The translations under genes were made by a program, and so were the position numbers. The notes below the pieces were generated by a model. That model searched no databases, was not told the origin of the DNA, and saw only the letters and a list, made by a program, of their open reading frames with translations. Positions 26,462-35,898 of a DNA stretch of 38,028 nucleotides are shown piece after piece. This stretch comes from Halomonadaceae bacterium (lineage in GTDB: Bacteria; Pseudomonadota; Gammaproteobacteria; Pseudomonadales; Oleiphilaceae): assembly GCA_007692645.1 (NCBI GenBank), contig REBR01000129.1, positions 1-38,028 of the forward strand, given 5' to 3'. The stretch's first letter is position 1. Each line of letters opens with the position of its first letter.

Positions 26462-27526
26462 ATGAGTCGATTCTGGAATGACCGCGTGCGTGGACTGACC
26501 CCCTATACCCCGGGGGAGCAGCCCAAACTTGAAAATCTGGTCAAGCTCAATACCAATGAGAACCCCTTTGGTCCTTCCCCACAGGTGATTGCGGCCATAA
26601 AAGGGGTATTGGATGAGGGGCTACGTCTGTATCCCGACCCGGATGGCCAAAGCCTGCGCCGGGCCATCGCCGACTGGTATCAGGTGACGCCGCAACAGGT
26701 CTTTCTCGGTAACGGTTCAGACGAGGTGCTGGCACACATTTTCCAGGGCCTGTTCCAGACCGGTCAGCCGGTGTTGTTCCCTGACATTACCTACAGCTTT
26801 TATCCGGTTTACTGCGGGCTTTATGGGCTGGAAGCAGTGACCGTTCCCCTGGATGAGGGTTTTCGCATTGACCCGGCAGGCTTCAGGCAGGCTAACGGGG
26901 GGGTTATTTTCCCCAATCCTAACGCCCCTACCGGTTGCCTGTTGCCATTGGCCCAGGTGGAAGAGATTCTTCAGGCTAACCCGCACCGGGTGGTGGTGGT
27001 GGATGAAGCCTATGTGGATTTTGGCGGTGAATCTGCCATTGCCCTGGTCGACCGTTATGACAACCTGCTGGTCACGCAGACCCTGTCTAAATCCCGTTCC
27101 CTTGCAGGGTTGCGGGTTGGCTTTGCAGTGGGTCATGAGGATCTGATTGCCGGGCTCGAGCGGGTCAAGAACAGCTTCAACTCTTATCCCCTTGACCGAC
27201 TGGCACTAGCGGGGGCAGAGGCTGCCTTTGCTGACGGGGAATACTTTCAATATACGCGGAACGCGGTCATTGCTGAGCGGGAGAAGCTGGAGCTGGGCCT
27301 TCAGGCCCTGGGCTTTAACGTGTTGCCTTCTGCTGCCAATTTCCTGTTTGTCCGGCACCCGGAACATGACGGCGCAGGGCTGGTACAGGGGCTTCGTCAG
27401 CGGGGAGTCATCGTGCGGCATTTTAACAAGCCGCGCATCGATCAGTATCTGCGCATTACTGTTGGCACGCCGGAGCAAAACATCAGCTTGCTGGATGCCT
27501 TACCCCTGGTGATTAACGAAATGTGA
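26462..27526 (+). CDS. hisC: Histidinol-phosphate aminotransferase
   Basis: HisC transfers an amino group from glutamate to imidazole-acetol phosphate. The 354-residue product is a fold-type I PLP enzyme: [28 protein letters not shown], the [14 protein letters not shown] motif, [14 protein letters not shown], and the PLP lysine Lys210 in [20 protein letters not shown] 12 bases upstream is also in frame, but TGAGG eight bases before ATG 26462 and the family start [15 protein letters not shown] favour the ATG. A seven-G run at 26897-26903 is in frame. Only hisG, hisD and hisC are together here; the rest of the pathway is elsewhere, as in Pseudomonas. Confidence 0.97.
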   Translation: MSRFWNDRVRGLTPYTPGEQPKLENLVKLNTNENPFGPSPQVIAAIKGVLDEGLRLYPDPDGQSLRRAIADWYQVTPQQVFLGNGSDEVLAHIFQGLFQTGQPVLFPDITYSFYPVYCGLYGLEAVTVPLDEGFRIDPAGFRQANGGVIFPNPNAPTGCLLPLAQVEEILQANPHRVVVVDEAYVDFGGESAIALVDRYDNLLVTQTLSKSRSLAGLRVGFAVGHEDLIAGLERVKNSFNSYPLDRLALAGAEAAFADGEYFQYTRNAVIAEREKLELGLQALGFNVLPSAANFLFVRHPEHDGAGLVQGLRQRGVIVRHFNKPRIDQYLRITVGTPEQNISLLDALPLVINEM

Positions 27527-27528
27527 AA

Positions 27529-27551
27529 TGCCCCCGGACCGGGTAGGGGCA
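27529..27551. terminator. Hairpin between convergent hisC and zapG
   Basis: TGCCCC (27529-27534) pairs with GGGGCA (27546-27551), with further GG/CC pairing possible inside the loop. It stands three bases after the hisC stop and eight before the zapG stop, so it may serve both strands. There is no clear T run on either side, so termination strength is doubtful. Confidence 0.4.
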
Positions 27552-27559
27552 GGAGCGAG

Positions 27560-28018
27560 TCAGGCCTGTTGTGAAGTGCGGCTATCGGTACTTTCAGTAG
27601 CATTCAATCCGTAATCTTCAGCCAAGGTGCCCTTGGCCCGCTTGTCATCTTTGGGGGCATAGTCCCGGGGCGGCTCAGCAGCTTCCTGAGCAGGTTTATG
27701 GGTCAGTCTGGAGCCGGTTCTTGCCTGTTCCAGTTCATGGCGAATATCGTTTTCACTGCACAGTTTGCTGGCACCTTTGGCCAGGTGCTCGTTGACGTCC
27801 CGATAGCTGTCATTGAGGCGGCGGATCAGGTCGGCGGTTTCCATAAAGTGCTGGTTAACTTCCGCCTGGTACCGGGTATGCTCAGTCTGCATCTGATCCA
27901 GCTGCTGGGCCAGGCGACGCTGCCGTATGCCCTTGTTGGCACCGAAACGGCTGGCTACCCAGCCAATAACCAAGCCTGCGGCCAGTGCGATAAGTCCAAT
28001 TATTAATGGGGAATCCAT
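27560..28018 (-). CDS. zapG: ZapG/YhcB family inner-membrane protein (DUF1043)
   Basis: ZapG (YhcB) is a bitopic inner-membrane protein with a cytoplasmic coiled coil that contacts the divisome and elongation machinery. The 152-residue product has one N-terminal membrane segment (IIGLIALAAGLVIGWVAS), the conserved RLAQQLDQMQTEHTRYQAEV coiled coil, then VNQHFMETADLIRRLNDSYR and DVNEHLAKGASKLC, and a disordered, charged C terminus. It is divergent from zapE, the other division-linked gene, across 168 bases (28019-28186). Confidence 0.92.
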   Translation of the reverse strand: MDSPLIIGLIALAAGLVIGWVASRFGANKGIRQRRLAQQLDQMQTEHTRYQAEVNQHFMETADLIRRLNDSYRDVNEHLAKGASKLCSENDIRHELEQARTGSRLTHKPAQEAAEPPRDYAPKDDKRAKGTLAEDYGLNATESTDSRTSQQA

Positions 28019-28186
28019 AGGATCTTCCTTTTATTCGAGCATGACACGATGCACTCCATACTAAGGGATGCGCCCGTGGATGCAAAGCCGAAGTGGGACA
28101 TTCATGAACCGTCTCAGTAGCCCCGTTCACCGACCCCCGATCTGTGGGGCCCTGCCTTATTCAAAGACCTTGGAGACACCTGCCTT

Positions 28187-29287
28187 ATGAGCCCCCGCGA
28201 ACGCTACCAGCGCGATCTGCAGTCCCCGGGTTTTGAGCGTGATGCCGCTCAGGAGCAGGCGGTGGAACATTTACAGGGTCTGTTTGAACGGCTTGTCAAA
28301 GTGGAGTCAAAGCGCCAGAAGCCCTTAGTGCGCCTGAGTCGCAGGCTCAAGAAAGGCAGCCCGATAGAACCGGTTAAAGGGCTCTATTTCTGGGGCGGCG
28401 TCGGTCGCGGTAAAACCTACCTGATGGACACATTCTATGAGGAGCTACCTTTTGAACGAAAAATGCGGGTGCACTTTCACCGTTTTATGCAACGGGTACA
28501 TCGGGAACTGACCCGGTTAAAAGGTAACAAAAACCCACTGGAGCTGATTGCCGCCCAGTTCGCAGAAGAAGCTGCGGTAATCTGTTTTGATGAATTTTTC
28601 GTCACAGATATTGGCGACGCCATGATTCTGGCCACACTGTTGGAAGGGCTCTTCAGCCGGGGTGTAACCCTGGTGTGTACCTCCAATATTGTGCCAGACG
28701 GGTTATACAAAGACGGGTTGCAGCGGGCCCGGTTCCTGCCTGCCATCGCCTTGCTTAACCGCCATACCCAGGTGGTGAATGTGGATGGGGGTACCGATTA
28801 CCGGCTACGCACCCTGGAGCAGGCGGAGCTGTATCACTGCCCCCTGGACGACACTGCCGATGAAAGCCTGGCCGGCAGTTATGAGCGGTTGGCGGTAGAG
28901 GCGGGGAATCACAGCCTGAAGCTGGAGGTGAACGGTCGCACCCTGAATGCGTTACGCCATGCCGACGATGTGGTTTGGTTTGATTTCCGTGAGCTGTGCG
29001 ACGGGCCCCGCAGTCAGAACGACTACATTGAGCTGGCCCGGGAATACCATGCAATTATCATCAGTAATGTACCGGTGATGGATGCAGACAGTGATGACCG
29101 GGCCCGGCGTTTCGTGAATATGATCGACGAATTCTATGATCGCCACGTGAAGGTCATTATGTCCGCCGCGGCCCCGATACACGCGTTGTACCGGGGCGGT
29201 CGCCTGAGCTTTGAATTTGAGCGCACTGAATCCCGTCTGCTGGAGATGCAATCACAGGAGTACCTGGAGCTCCCTCACAAGCCCTAG
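28187..29287 (+). CDS. zapE: Cell division ATPase ZapE (AFG1 family)
   Basis: ZapE is an AFG1-like ATPase that binds FtsZ and affects Z-ring dynamics. The 366-residue product shows Walker A at residues 70-77 (GGVGRGKT), Walker B in AAVICFDEFFVTDIGDAMIL, the KMRVHFHRFMQRVH block and the C-terminal FVNMIDEFYDRHVKVIMSA. ATG 28187 has TTGGAGAC about 11 bases upstream. Its TAG stop shares the bases CTAG (29284-29287) with the stop of the convergent thiolase gene. Confidence 0.96.
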   Translation: MSPRERYQRDLQSPGFERDAAQEQAVEHLQGLFERLVKVESKRQKPLVRLSRRLKKGSPIEPVKGLYFWGGVGRGKTYLMDTFYEELPFERKMRVHFHRFMQRVHRELTRLKGNKNPLELIAAQFAEEAAVICFDEFFVTDIGDAMILATLLEGLFSRGVTLVCTSNIVPDGLYKDGLQRARFLPAIALLNRHTQVVNVDGGTDYRLRTLEQAELYHCPLDDTADESLAGSYERLAVEAGNHSLKLEVNGRTLNALRHADDVVWFDFRELCDGPRSQNDYIELAREYHAIIISNVPVMDADSDDRARRFVNMIDEFYDRHVKVIMSAAAPIHALYRGGRLSFEFERTESRLLEMQSQEYLELPHKP

Positions 29288-30468
29288 AGCATCTCTATGG
29301 CCATGGCGGTGGCCTCACCTCCGCCGATGCACAGGGAGGCCACCCCGGTCTGCTGACCCCGGTGGCGCAAGGCATGCATCAATGTCACCAGCAGCCGTGA
29401 GCCGGTGGAGCCGATAGGGTGCCCCTGGGCACAGGCACCGCCATGGACATTGACTCGTTCCGGGTCCAGCCCCAGCTCATCAATAGGCAGCATGGCCACC
29501 ATGGCAAAGGCTTCATTGATTTCAAACAGGTCCACATCCTGCTGCCGCCAGCCCGCCTTATCCAGTGCCCGGCTGATGGCCCCCACCGGTGCCAGGGTAA
29601 ATTCAGAGGGATGCAGTGACTGGGTGGCATGGGCGCAGATGCGGGCCATGGGAGTCAGGCCCAGTTCCCGGGCACGGGATTCCCGCATCAGAACCAGGGC
29701 AGAGGCGCCGTCGGAAATGGAAGAAGCGTTAGCTGCAGTGACAGTCCCGTCCTTACTGAATGCCGGGCGCAGCTGGGGGATTTTCTCAATGCTGGCGTTA
29801 TGGGGTTGTTCGTCATCACTGACCAGCACTTCCTGCTTACGGCCGGTGACGGTGACTGGCAGGATTTCTGCTTTTAGCCAACCGTTGTCCATGGCGGTCC
29901 TGGCCCGTTCCAGGGAGCGAATGGCGAAGGCGTCCATGGCTTCTCGGCTGTAACCCTTGCGGTCTGCCATTTCCTGGGCAAAAGCGCCCATCAGGCGGCC
30001 AGTTTCCGCATCTTCCAGGCCATCGGTAAACATGTGATCCCGGGGCTTATCGCCGTGACCCATGCGATAGCCACCCCGGGCACCGGTCAGCAGGTAAGGG
30101 GCGTTGCTCATGCTTTCCATGCCGCCGGCCACCACGGTGTCAGCGCTGCCGGCAAGAATCAGGTCATGGGCAAACATAGTGGCTTTCATGCCTGAACCAC
30201 ACAGTTTGTTAATGGTGGTGGCACCAGTGCCATCGGGTAACCCACCACCCCGGGCCGCCTGCCGGGCTGGTCCCTGGCCCAGTCCTGCGGGAAGTACATT
30301 GCCCATGATCACCTCTTGCACCTGATCCGGAGAAATGCCGGCCCGGCGAACCGCTTCTGCAATACTGACGGCCCCCAATCCGGTAGCACTGACTGATGAA
30401 AGGCTGCCCTGAAATCCACCCATGGGTGTGCGCACCCCACTGACGATAACAACGGAATCTTGTGGCAT
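29284..30468 (-). CDS. Acetyl-CoA acetyltransferase (thiolase)
   Basis: Thiolases of this type condense two acetyl-CoA or cleave 3-ketoacyl-CoA in the cytoplasm. The product from ATG 30468 is 394 residues. The acylated cysteine is Cys90 in TINKLCGSGMKAT; the C-terminal catalytic motifs are NVHGGACAQGHPIGSTGSR and CIGGGEATAMAIE. Fifteen further codons upstream (30513) are in frame, but GAGGAG eight bases before ATG 30468 and the family start DSVVIVSGVRTPMGGFQG decide the choice. No partner dehydrogenase or hydratase is next to it, so biosynthetic and degradative roles cannot be separated. It is divergent from the DUF1302-DUF1329 pair across 328 bases. Confidence 0.95.
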   Translation of the reverse strand: MPQDSVVIVSGVRTPMGGFQGSLSSVSATGLGAVSIAEAVRRAGISPDQVQEVIMGNVLPAGLGQGPARQAARGGGLPDGTGATTINKLCGSGMKATMFAHDLILAGSADTVVAGGMESMSNAPYLLTGARGGYRMGHGDKPRDHMFTDGLEDAETGRLMGAFAQEMADRKGYSREAMDAFAIRSLERARTAMDNGWLKAEILPVTVTGRKQEVLVSDDEQPHNASIEKIPQLRPAFSKDGTVTAANASSISDGASALVLMRESRARELGLTPMARICAHATQSLHPSEFTLAPVGAISRALDKAGWRQQDVDLFEINEAFAMVAMLPIDELGLDPERVNVHGGACAQGHPIGSTGSRLLVTLMHALRHRGQQTGVASLCIGGGEATAMAIEML

Positions 30469-30796
30469 GGTTATAGCTCCTCGGGGTAAGGGGTTGCTTG
30501 TTAATAAAGTCATAAGCTTAACTGATTAGTGAGTATCCTAATAAAGGCTACCCTGTCCTTGCCAGGCAAGTTTTTCCTGCTGGTGAGAAAAGGTAGATAT
30601 TCTTGCAGAGAAAATTGGTTGATTGTGGATTTTGGGTCTATAGTGAGTTTCAATTACGGACCCGACATGATCGGTTGCGTTGTCTCCGGGGGGTTGCCGA
30701 TTCGGAGTGGAGCGGTGTCAGCTACGGCTGGTTGTAGACTACCTCCCCAACAAAAACAGAGCAGCGACTCAAATAATAATGATGGAGTAGCGTTCA
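30469..30796. other. Divergent regulatory region between thiolase and DUF1302 genes
   Basis: These 328 bases hold no convincing gene. The left part (30490-30620) is AT-rich and must hold the thiolase promoter on the minus strand, which I could not assign. A plausible plus-strand promoter lies at 30615-30644. The following leader of about 145 bases (30651-30796) is more GC-rich and contains small inverted repeats (CTCCG near 30687 with CGGAG near 30706; ATCGG with CCGAT), so it may fold. GGAG about 10 bases before 30797 is the ribosome site of the DUF1302 gene. Confidence 0.5.
30615..30644 (+). promoter_or_regulatory. Candidate sigma-70 promoter for the DUF1302-DUF1329 operon
   Basis: TTGGTT at 30615-30620 and TATAGT at 30639-30644 are separated by 18 bases. 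The match is four of six to TTGACA and five of six to TATAAT. A start near 30651 would give a leader of about 145 bases to the gene at 30797. Judged by eye only. Confidence 0.45.
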
Positions 30797-32638
30797 ATGA
30801 TAAAAAGAAAACAGCAGTGGCAGAAGTGGGTTCAAGTGCCACTGGTAGCCGCTATCGCTGCGGGTCTGGCATCGCCAGTCAGCGCATTCAACTTCAATAT
30901 TGGTGACATCGACGGTGCTTTCGATACCCGTATTACAGCGGCAGTAGGCTGGCGGACAAAGAGCCAGCACAAGGATCATATTGCCCAGGGTAACCTGGGG
31001 CCAGAATTTGCTGGCACCAATCAAGGCGCGTCTACCAGTAACTACGACGACGGCAACCTGAATTTCAACCGGGGTGACACTTACTCCCGGATTATTCGTG
31101 GTTCCAGTGAGTTGTATTTAAATAAAGATTTTTATGGCGGCGCCCTTAACCGGGTGGGTGGTTTCGCCCGTGGTCGTTACTACTACGATTACCAGTTAAA
31201 AGACCGTGATATGGCCCGTGACGACGTGGGGCAGAGACGCACCCTGAATTCGGATGCCCGCTCCAATGCTGCCGGTGGCGAACTACTGGACGCCTATGTC
31301 TGGACCGACTGGACCGTGAACGATATACCCCTGAGCATTCGTTACGGCCGACAGGTATTTAACTGGGGTGAAAGCACCTTTATCCAGGGTGGTATCAACA
31401 CCACCAACCCAATCGATGTGGGGGCCATTCGCTCTCCGGGCTCTGAGCTGCGTGAAGCGCTGCTGCCAATTGAAGCCCTGTCTATTTCTGCGGGCCTGAC
31501 GGACAACCTGACGGCTATGGGTTATGTGCAGTTTGACTGGTCGCCGGTGCGTACGGACGATTGTGGCACCTTCTTCTCCACCAATGACTTTGTTGCTGAT
31601 GGTTGTGGTCCTGTTATTGCTGATGGCTCGATTCCTGAGTCCACAGCCTTAGACCAGGGTCTGGTGATTGAGCGTGAGGCTGACAGGCGTCCCAGTGGCA
31701 AAGATCAATTTGGTGTCGGTCTGACTTACTACGCATCCCACCTGGGTGAAACTGAATTTGGTCTCTACCATGTGCGTTATCACAGCCGGCTGCCTTACGT
31801 CAGCGGGCGGGTGGCTAATCCCGCCGTCGGACAAAATCTGCCCACCTACTATATTGAGTATGCGGAAGATATAAAGCTCTACGGCGCCAGCATGAACACC
31901 AATTTGCCGGGGGGCTGGTCCATGGGTGCTGAATACAGCTTCCGTGAAAATATGCCTCTGCAATGGAACGCCTTTGAACAGATTCTGGGCGGACTGCAGG
32001 ACCCCGCTTCCAAATTGTTCCTGGACCGCACCAACGGTGGCGACCCTGATTTGGTTGCTGCACAGGCAGGCGAGACAGCTGAAGGCTTTGACCGCTTTAA
32101 GGTGTCTCAGGCACAAGCGACCTTTATCCGTTTCTTTGATCGCATTATGGGCGCCAGTCGCATGACCTTTATCAGTGAAGTCGGTGCCAATTATGTGCAC
32201 GGTCTGCCTAGCTTGGATGAGGCGCGCTTCGGTCGTTCAGGTACTTTTGGTATTGGCGATTATACGGTGTTGGATGAAGACGGTAACGTGGAAGACACTT
32301 GTGCAGAGTCCAACATCAACCCCAGCAACTGCACCAATGATGGCTTTGTTACCAGCTTCTCCTGGGGCTACCGCACCGCTTTCGTGTTTGACTACCCGAA
32401 TGCTTTCATGGGTGCAAACCTGTCTCCAGCCCTCTCTTTCTCCCATGACGTGAAAGGGTACGCGCCAGAGCCCGGTGGTAATTTCCAGGAAGGCCGCAAG
32501 GCAATTGGCCTTAGTCTGACCGCTTCTTATCAGAACAACTATGAAGCGAGAATTGGCTATACCAACTTCTTTGGCGGCAAATATAACGAACTTGTTGACC
32601 GTGACCACGTTACCGCCAGTGTTTCTTACGCCTTCTAG
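30797..32638 (+). CDS. DUF1302 family outer-membrane protein
   Basis: The 613-residue product has a signal peptide (basic MIKRKQQWQKW, then VQVPLVAAIAAGLASPVSA, cleaved near residue 31) and the DUF1302 sequence: NFNIGDIDGAFDTRITAAVG, SSELYLNKDFYGGALNRVGG, YVWTDWTVNDIPLSIRYGRQ and VFNWGESTFIQGGIN. It alternates in beta-strand fashion and ends in VSYAF, an aromatic C terminus typical of an outer-membrane barrel. Two close cysteine pairs (256/270 and 502/512) sit in loop-like segments and may form disulfides. DUF1302 genes are usually paired with DUF1329, as here, often in bacteria that use lipids, sterols or hydrocarbons; the substrate is not established. The DUF1329 gene starts 57 bases downstream. 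Confidence 0.92.
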   Translation: MIKRKQQWQKWVQVPLVAAIAAGLASPVSAFNFNIGDIDGAFDTRITAAVGWRTKSQHKDHIAQGNLGPEFAGTNQGASTSNYDDGNLNFNRGDTYSRIIRGSSELYLNKDFYGGALNRVGGFARGRYYYDYQLKDRDMARDDVGQRRTLNSDARSNAAGGELLDAYVWTDWTVNDIPLSIRYGRQVFNWGESTFIQGGINTTNPIDVGAIRSPGSELREALLPIEALSISAGLTDNLTAMGYVQFDWSPVRTDDCGTFFSTNDFVADGCGPVIADGSIPESTALDQGLVIEREADRRPSGKDQFGVGLTYYASHLGETEFGLYHVRYHSRLPYVSGRVANPAVGQNLPTYYIEYAEDIKLYGASMNTNLPGGWSMGAEYSFRENMPLQWNAFEQILGGLQDPASKLFLDRTNGGDPDLVAAQAGETAEGFDRFKVSQAQATFIRFFDRIMGASRMTFISEVGANYVHGLPSLDEARFGRSGTFGIGDYTVLDEDGNVEDTCAESNINPSNCTNDGFVTSFSWGYRTAFVFDYPNAFMGANLSPALSFSHDVKGYAPEPGGNFQEGRKAIGLSLTASYQNNYEARIGYTNFFGGKYNELVDRDHVTASVSYAF

Positions 32639-32695
32639 GATGACCTGTCGTATTGAACTAATGACAACAATAAACTCTTACGAGGTGGATAAGAT

Positions 32696-34060
32696 ATGCA
32701 ATTTAACAAGACGCTCCTGACAAGCAGCATCATCGCTCTGTCATTAATGGCCAGCGGTTCAGCGTTCGCCAAGGTTTCAGAGGAAGAAGCCCGGCGCCTG
32801 GGTAATGACCTGACGCCTATTGGTGCTGAACGGGCCGGTAACGGTGGCCGTATTCCAGAATGGACCGGGGGTCTCACGACCCCACCGGAGAACTTTACTC
32901 CGGGCGGGGCTTATGTAGACCCGTTTCCCGGGGATGAAGTGCTCTATACCATCGACCGCTCCAATGTGGAGGAGCATAAAGAGCGTTTGAGCCCGGGGCA
33001 GGTCGCCATGATCAACCGTTATGACGACTATGTTATTCCGGTTTATGAGACTCGCCGCACCGCAGCCTATCCTGACAGCATCTATGAAGCTGCTGCCAGA
33101 AACGCCACCAACACCACCCTGATTGAGGGTGGCAACGGCATGGCTGATTTTGATACCAGCGTGCCATTCCCCTTTGCGGAAAATGGTCTTCAGGTGGTAT
33201 GGAACCACATCACCCGATATCGCGGTGGTGCGGTTCAACGTAACGTTGGCCAGGTAACGCCCCAGACCAACGGCGATTACAGCGTCGTGCAGTTTGAAGA
33301 CGAAATCACCTTACGTACCTCTTTGCGGGACTACGAGCCGGGTGAAGACTCCAACGTGCTGTTCTATTTCCGTCAGGAAATCACAGCTCCGTCCCGTCTT
33401 GCCGGTAACGTGTTGCTGGTTCATGAAACCATTGATCAGGTGGCAGAACAACGCCGGGCCTGGGTTTACAACGCCGGCCAGCGCCGTGTTCGTCGTGCAC
33501 CCCAGGTAGCCTATGATGGACCGGGTACTGCTGCCGACGGCATGCGTACCACTGATAATTTTGACATGTTCAACGGTGCTCCTGACCGTTACAACTGGGA
33601 ACTCCATGGCAAGAAAGAGATGTATATTCCTTACAACTCTTACCGCCTGATGAGCCCTGAGTTGTCCTACGATGATATTGTCAAGGCCGGTCATATCAAC
33701 CAGGAACATACCCGCTATGAGCTGCACCGGGTATGGCACGTGACCGCCACCCTGAAAGACGGTGAGCGCCACGTGTATGGCAAGCGTGACTTTTACTTTG
33801 ATGAAGATTCCTGGGGTGCTGCACTGATCGACCATTACGATGGCCGTGGTGATCTGTGGCGTGTAGCGGAAGGCCACACCTTCCAGGTATATGATCAGAA
33901 GCTCCAAACTCTGGGTATTGAAGTCCTGTATGACCTGCTGTCTGGCCGTTATCTGGCACTGGGTCTGACCAATGAGGTTAACAACGCCTACCGGTTTAAC
34001 ATTAGCCGCACTTCAGGTGATTACACACCTGCTGCGCTGCGTCGGTCAGGCCGTCGTTAA
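32696..34060 (+). CDS. DUF1329 family periplasmic protein (LolA-like lipid carrier fold predicted)
   Basis: The 454-residue product has a signal peptide (KTLLTSSIIALSLMASGSAFA, cleaved before KVSEEEA near residue 25) followed by the DUF1329 hallmark LTPIGAERAGNGGRIPEWTG. Other blocks include PYNSYRLMSPELSYDDIVKA, INQEHTRYELHRVWHVTATL and HVYGKRDFYFDEDSWGAALI. The family is annotated as resembling lipoprotein-sorting LolA/LolB proteins, which suggests binding of a hydrophobic ligand in the periplasm. It lies 57 bases after the DUF1302 barrel and ends just before a strong terminator, so the two form a two-gene operon. Ribosome site ACGAGGTG is well placed before ATG 32696. The ligand is unknown. 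Confidence 0.92.
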   Translation: MQFNKTLLTSSIIALSLMASGSAFAKVSEEEARRLGNDLTPIGAERAGNGGRIPEWTGGLTTPPENFTPGGAYVDPFPGDEVLYTIDRSNVEEHKERLSPGQVAMINRYDDYVIPVYETRRTAAYPDSIYEAAARNATNTTLIEGGNGMADFDTSVPFPFAENGLQVVWNHITRYRGGAVQRNVGQVTPQTNGDYSVVQFEDEITLRTSLRDYEPGEDSNVLFYFRQEITAPSRLAGNVLLVHETIDQVAEQRRAWVYNAGQRRVRRAPQVAYDGPGTAADGMRTTDNFDMFNGAPDRYNWELHGKKEMYIPYNSYRLMSPELSYDDIVKAGHINQEHTRYELHRVWHVTATLKDGERHVYGKRDFYFDEDSWGAALIDHYDGRGDLWRVAEGHTFQVYDQKLQTLGIEVLYDLLSGRYLALGLTNEVNNAYRFNISRTSGDYTPAALRRSGRR

Positions 34061-34080
34061 ACTTTCGGGTTAACTGTTAG

Positions 34081-34113
34081 CGCCCGCCACCGCAAGGTGA
34101 GCGGGCGTTTTTT
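34081..34113 (+). terminator. Strong rho-independent terminator after the DUF1329 gene
   Basis: CGCCCGC-CACC (34081-34091) pairs with GGTG-A-GCGGGCG (34096-34107) around a GCAA tetraloop, a stable GNRA loop, with one bulged A. Six T follow (34108-34113). It stands 20 bases after the DUF1329 stop. Confidence 0.95.
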
Positions 34114-34122
34114 ATGGGGCAT

Positions 34123-35121
34123 TCAAAGGGGGCGCCGGGCAATCAGCGTGGCGCGCAGGGGGGCGGAGTAGCCTTCAATGGTTTTACTGGAATCCTGGGG
34201 ATCAAGAAAATCCTTCAGTGATTGGTAAGTCATCCACTGTGTTGCCCGTTGTTCCTGTGGCGTGGTCCAGGCAGTATCGACACAGCGTATTGCGGTAAAG
34301 CCGGTGCGTTGCAGCCACCGCTCCAGGGTGGCCACAGTAGGAATAAACCAGACATTGCGCATACGGCCATAACGGTCTTCGGGCATTAATGCCTGGCCTT
34401 CCTCGCCTTCAATGACCAGTGTTTCCAGTACCAATTCACCCCCGGGGCGCAGGGCGCCTTTTAGTTCCAGCAGATGATCCAGCGGTGATCGCCGGTGATA
34501 CAGCACACCCATGGAGAATACCGTATCGAACAGTTCCAGCCGGGCCGGAAGGGCTTCCATGGTCAGGGGCAGCAGGTCTACGGGTGCCGTTTCAAGGTAG
34601 CCTTTCAGGGACAGGAACTGCATCAGAAATAATGGGCTGGGGTCGATCCCCAGCACCCGCCGGGCACCTGCCCCCAGCATGCGCCAGCAGTGGTAACCGG
34701 AACCGCAGCCCACATCCAGTACGGTGCGGTCTTGCAGAGAGGAAAGGTGAGGGGCAATACGCTGCCATTTCCAGTCTGAGCGCCATTCGGTATCAATCTC
34801 AGTGCCGAACAGCTGAAACGGACCTTTGCGCCAGGGGCTGAGTGCCTGCAGGGCCTGACGTGCCTGCTGCTGTTGCTGGTTGGTCAGTGCGGCGGTGCTG
34901 TCGAGGTTGACAGTGTTCTGGTCAAGAGTGGCGGTAATGCCTGGTACAGCAGGCAATGACCGCAGCGCGGTCAGCCAGCGCTCCAGATCACCATGGGGTG
35001 CTGTTATAAAGCGGTGTTCAAGCTGCTTGCGCAGGTCTTCCACCCATTGACCCTTGCCCTGTTGCTCCAGCCAGCCAAGGCAGTCACGGTAGGTGCGTTG
35101 CCAGTCAAGGGGGGCTGTCAC
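34123..35121 (-). CDS. cmoB: tRNA U34 carboxymethyltransferase CmoB
   Basis: CmoB transfers the carboxymethyl group from carboxy-SAM to 5-hydroxyuridine at tRNA position 34, giving cmo5U, which widens wobble reading. From GTG 35121 the product is 332 residues (E. coli 323). Seen motifs are [20 protein letters not shown], the SAM loop [34 protein letters not shown], and the end LADFLDP-like [19 protein letters not shown]. An ATG 14 codons upstream is in frame, but GTG 35121 overlaps the cmoA stop (GTGA) with GGAGG four bases upstream, and the extra residues are not family-like. Confidence 0.96.
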   Translation of the reverse strand: MTAPLDWQRTYRDCLGWLEQQGKGQWVEDLRKQLEHRFITAPHGDLERWLTALRSLPAVPGITATLDQNTVNLDSTAALTNQQQQQARQALQALSPWRKGPFQLFGTEIDTEWRSDWKWQRIAPHLSSLQDRTVLDVGCGSGYHCWRMLGAGARRVLGIDPSPLFLMQFLSLKGYLETAPVDLLPLTMEALPARLELFDTVFSMGVLYHRRSPLDHLLELKGALRPGGELVLETLVIEGEEGQALMPEDRYGRMRNVWFIPTVATLERWLQRTGFTAIRCVDTAWTTPQEQRATQWMTYQSLKDFLDPQDSSKTIEGYSAPLRATLIARRPL

Positions 35122-35876
35122 GGTGCCTCCGTGAGGGCAATCAGGGAGACGAAATTGAAGCACTGCTGCCAGCAGCTGACATGGGCAAAGCCTGCCTGCT
35201 GCAGCCGTTGACGGTGTATGTCCAGGGTTTCCGGTATCAGCACATCTTCCAGGGCGGAGCGCTTGCGGCTGATCTCCAGGTCAGAATAGCCATTGGCCCG
35301 CTTGAAATCATGGTGTAGGTCGGTCTGTAACTGCTGTTCAACGGGATCAGTAAAAGCGATCTTTTCGGACAGAATCAGAATGCCTCCGGGGCGCAGGCTC
35401 TTCCGGATGCGTTGCAATAACAGCAGCCGTTCCTGGGGCGGAATAAACTGCAGGGTGAAATTGAGAGTCACTACCGAAGCATTATCCAGGGGCAGTTGGC
35501 GGATATCAGCGCAGTGCAGCTCCACTGGGACCGGGTGGTCGTCAAGGGCCAGGTGGTGGCGGCAGCGTTCAATCATGGCGGGGGAGTTGTCCACCGCCAC
35601 CAGGCGGCAGTCCGGTCCCTGAATACCGTGGCGCATGGCCAGGGTAGCTGCCCCCAGGGAGCAACCCAGGTCATAGGCATTGCTGCCTGGCTGCATATAG
35701 CGACCGGTGAGAATGCCGATCATGGCAATAATGCTGCTGTAACCCGGTACGGAGCGGCGGATCATATCCGGGAACACCCGGGCCACCGCATCGTCAAAAC
35801 GAAAGCTGGCAGAGGGGGCGTTATCATCCCGGTAAAGCTGGTCAGGTAATGTGCTGGGGGGTGGCTGGTCAGCCAT
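35118..35876 (-). CDS. cmoA: Carboxy-S-adenosyl-L-methionine synthase CmoA
   Basis: CmoA makes carboxy-SAM from SAM and prephenate for CmoB. The 252-residue product has the family start region ([20 protein letters not shown]), [16 protein letters not shown], the SAM-binding loop [19 protein letters not shown], the acidic [13 protein letters not shown], and the downstream blocks [20 protein letters not shown] and [12 protein letters not shown]. Its TGA stop overlaps the cmoB start. srkA ends 23 bases upstream, so the three may be cotranscribed. Confidence 0.97.
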   Translation of the reverse strand: MADQPPPSTLPDQLYRDDNAPSASFRFDDAVARVFPDMIRRSVPGYSSIIAMIGILTGRYMQPGSNAYDLGCSLGAATLAMRHGIQGPDCRLVAVDNSPAMIERCRHHLALDDHPVPVELHCADIRQLPLDNASVVTLNFTLQFIPPQERLLLLQRIRKSLRPGGILILSEKIAFTDPVEQQLQTDLHHDFKRANGYSDLEISRKRSALEDVLIPETLDIHRQRLQQAGFAHVSCWQQCFNFVSLIALTEAP

Positions 35877-35898
35877 AATCAGGCGTCCTTTACTGCAA

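Noticed and set aside
30585-30610. Possible sigma-54 promoter (GG ... TTGC) upstream of the DUF1302 gene
   Set aside because: GG and GC are 11 bases apart rather than 10, and the -24 region does not match TGGCAC.
30529-30906. Frame of 125 codons in the thiolase/DUF1302 divergent region
   Set aside because: No ribosome site, no domain, and it overlaps the start of the DUF1302 gene and its promoter region.
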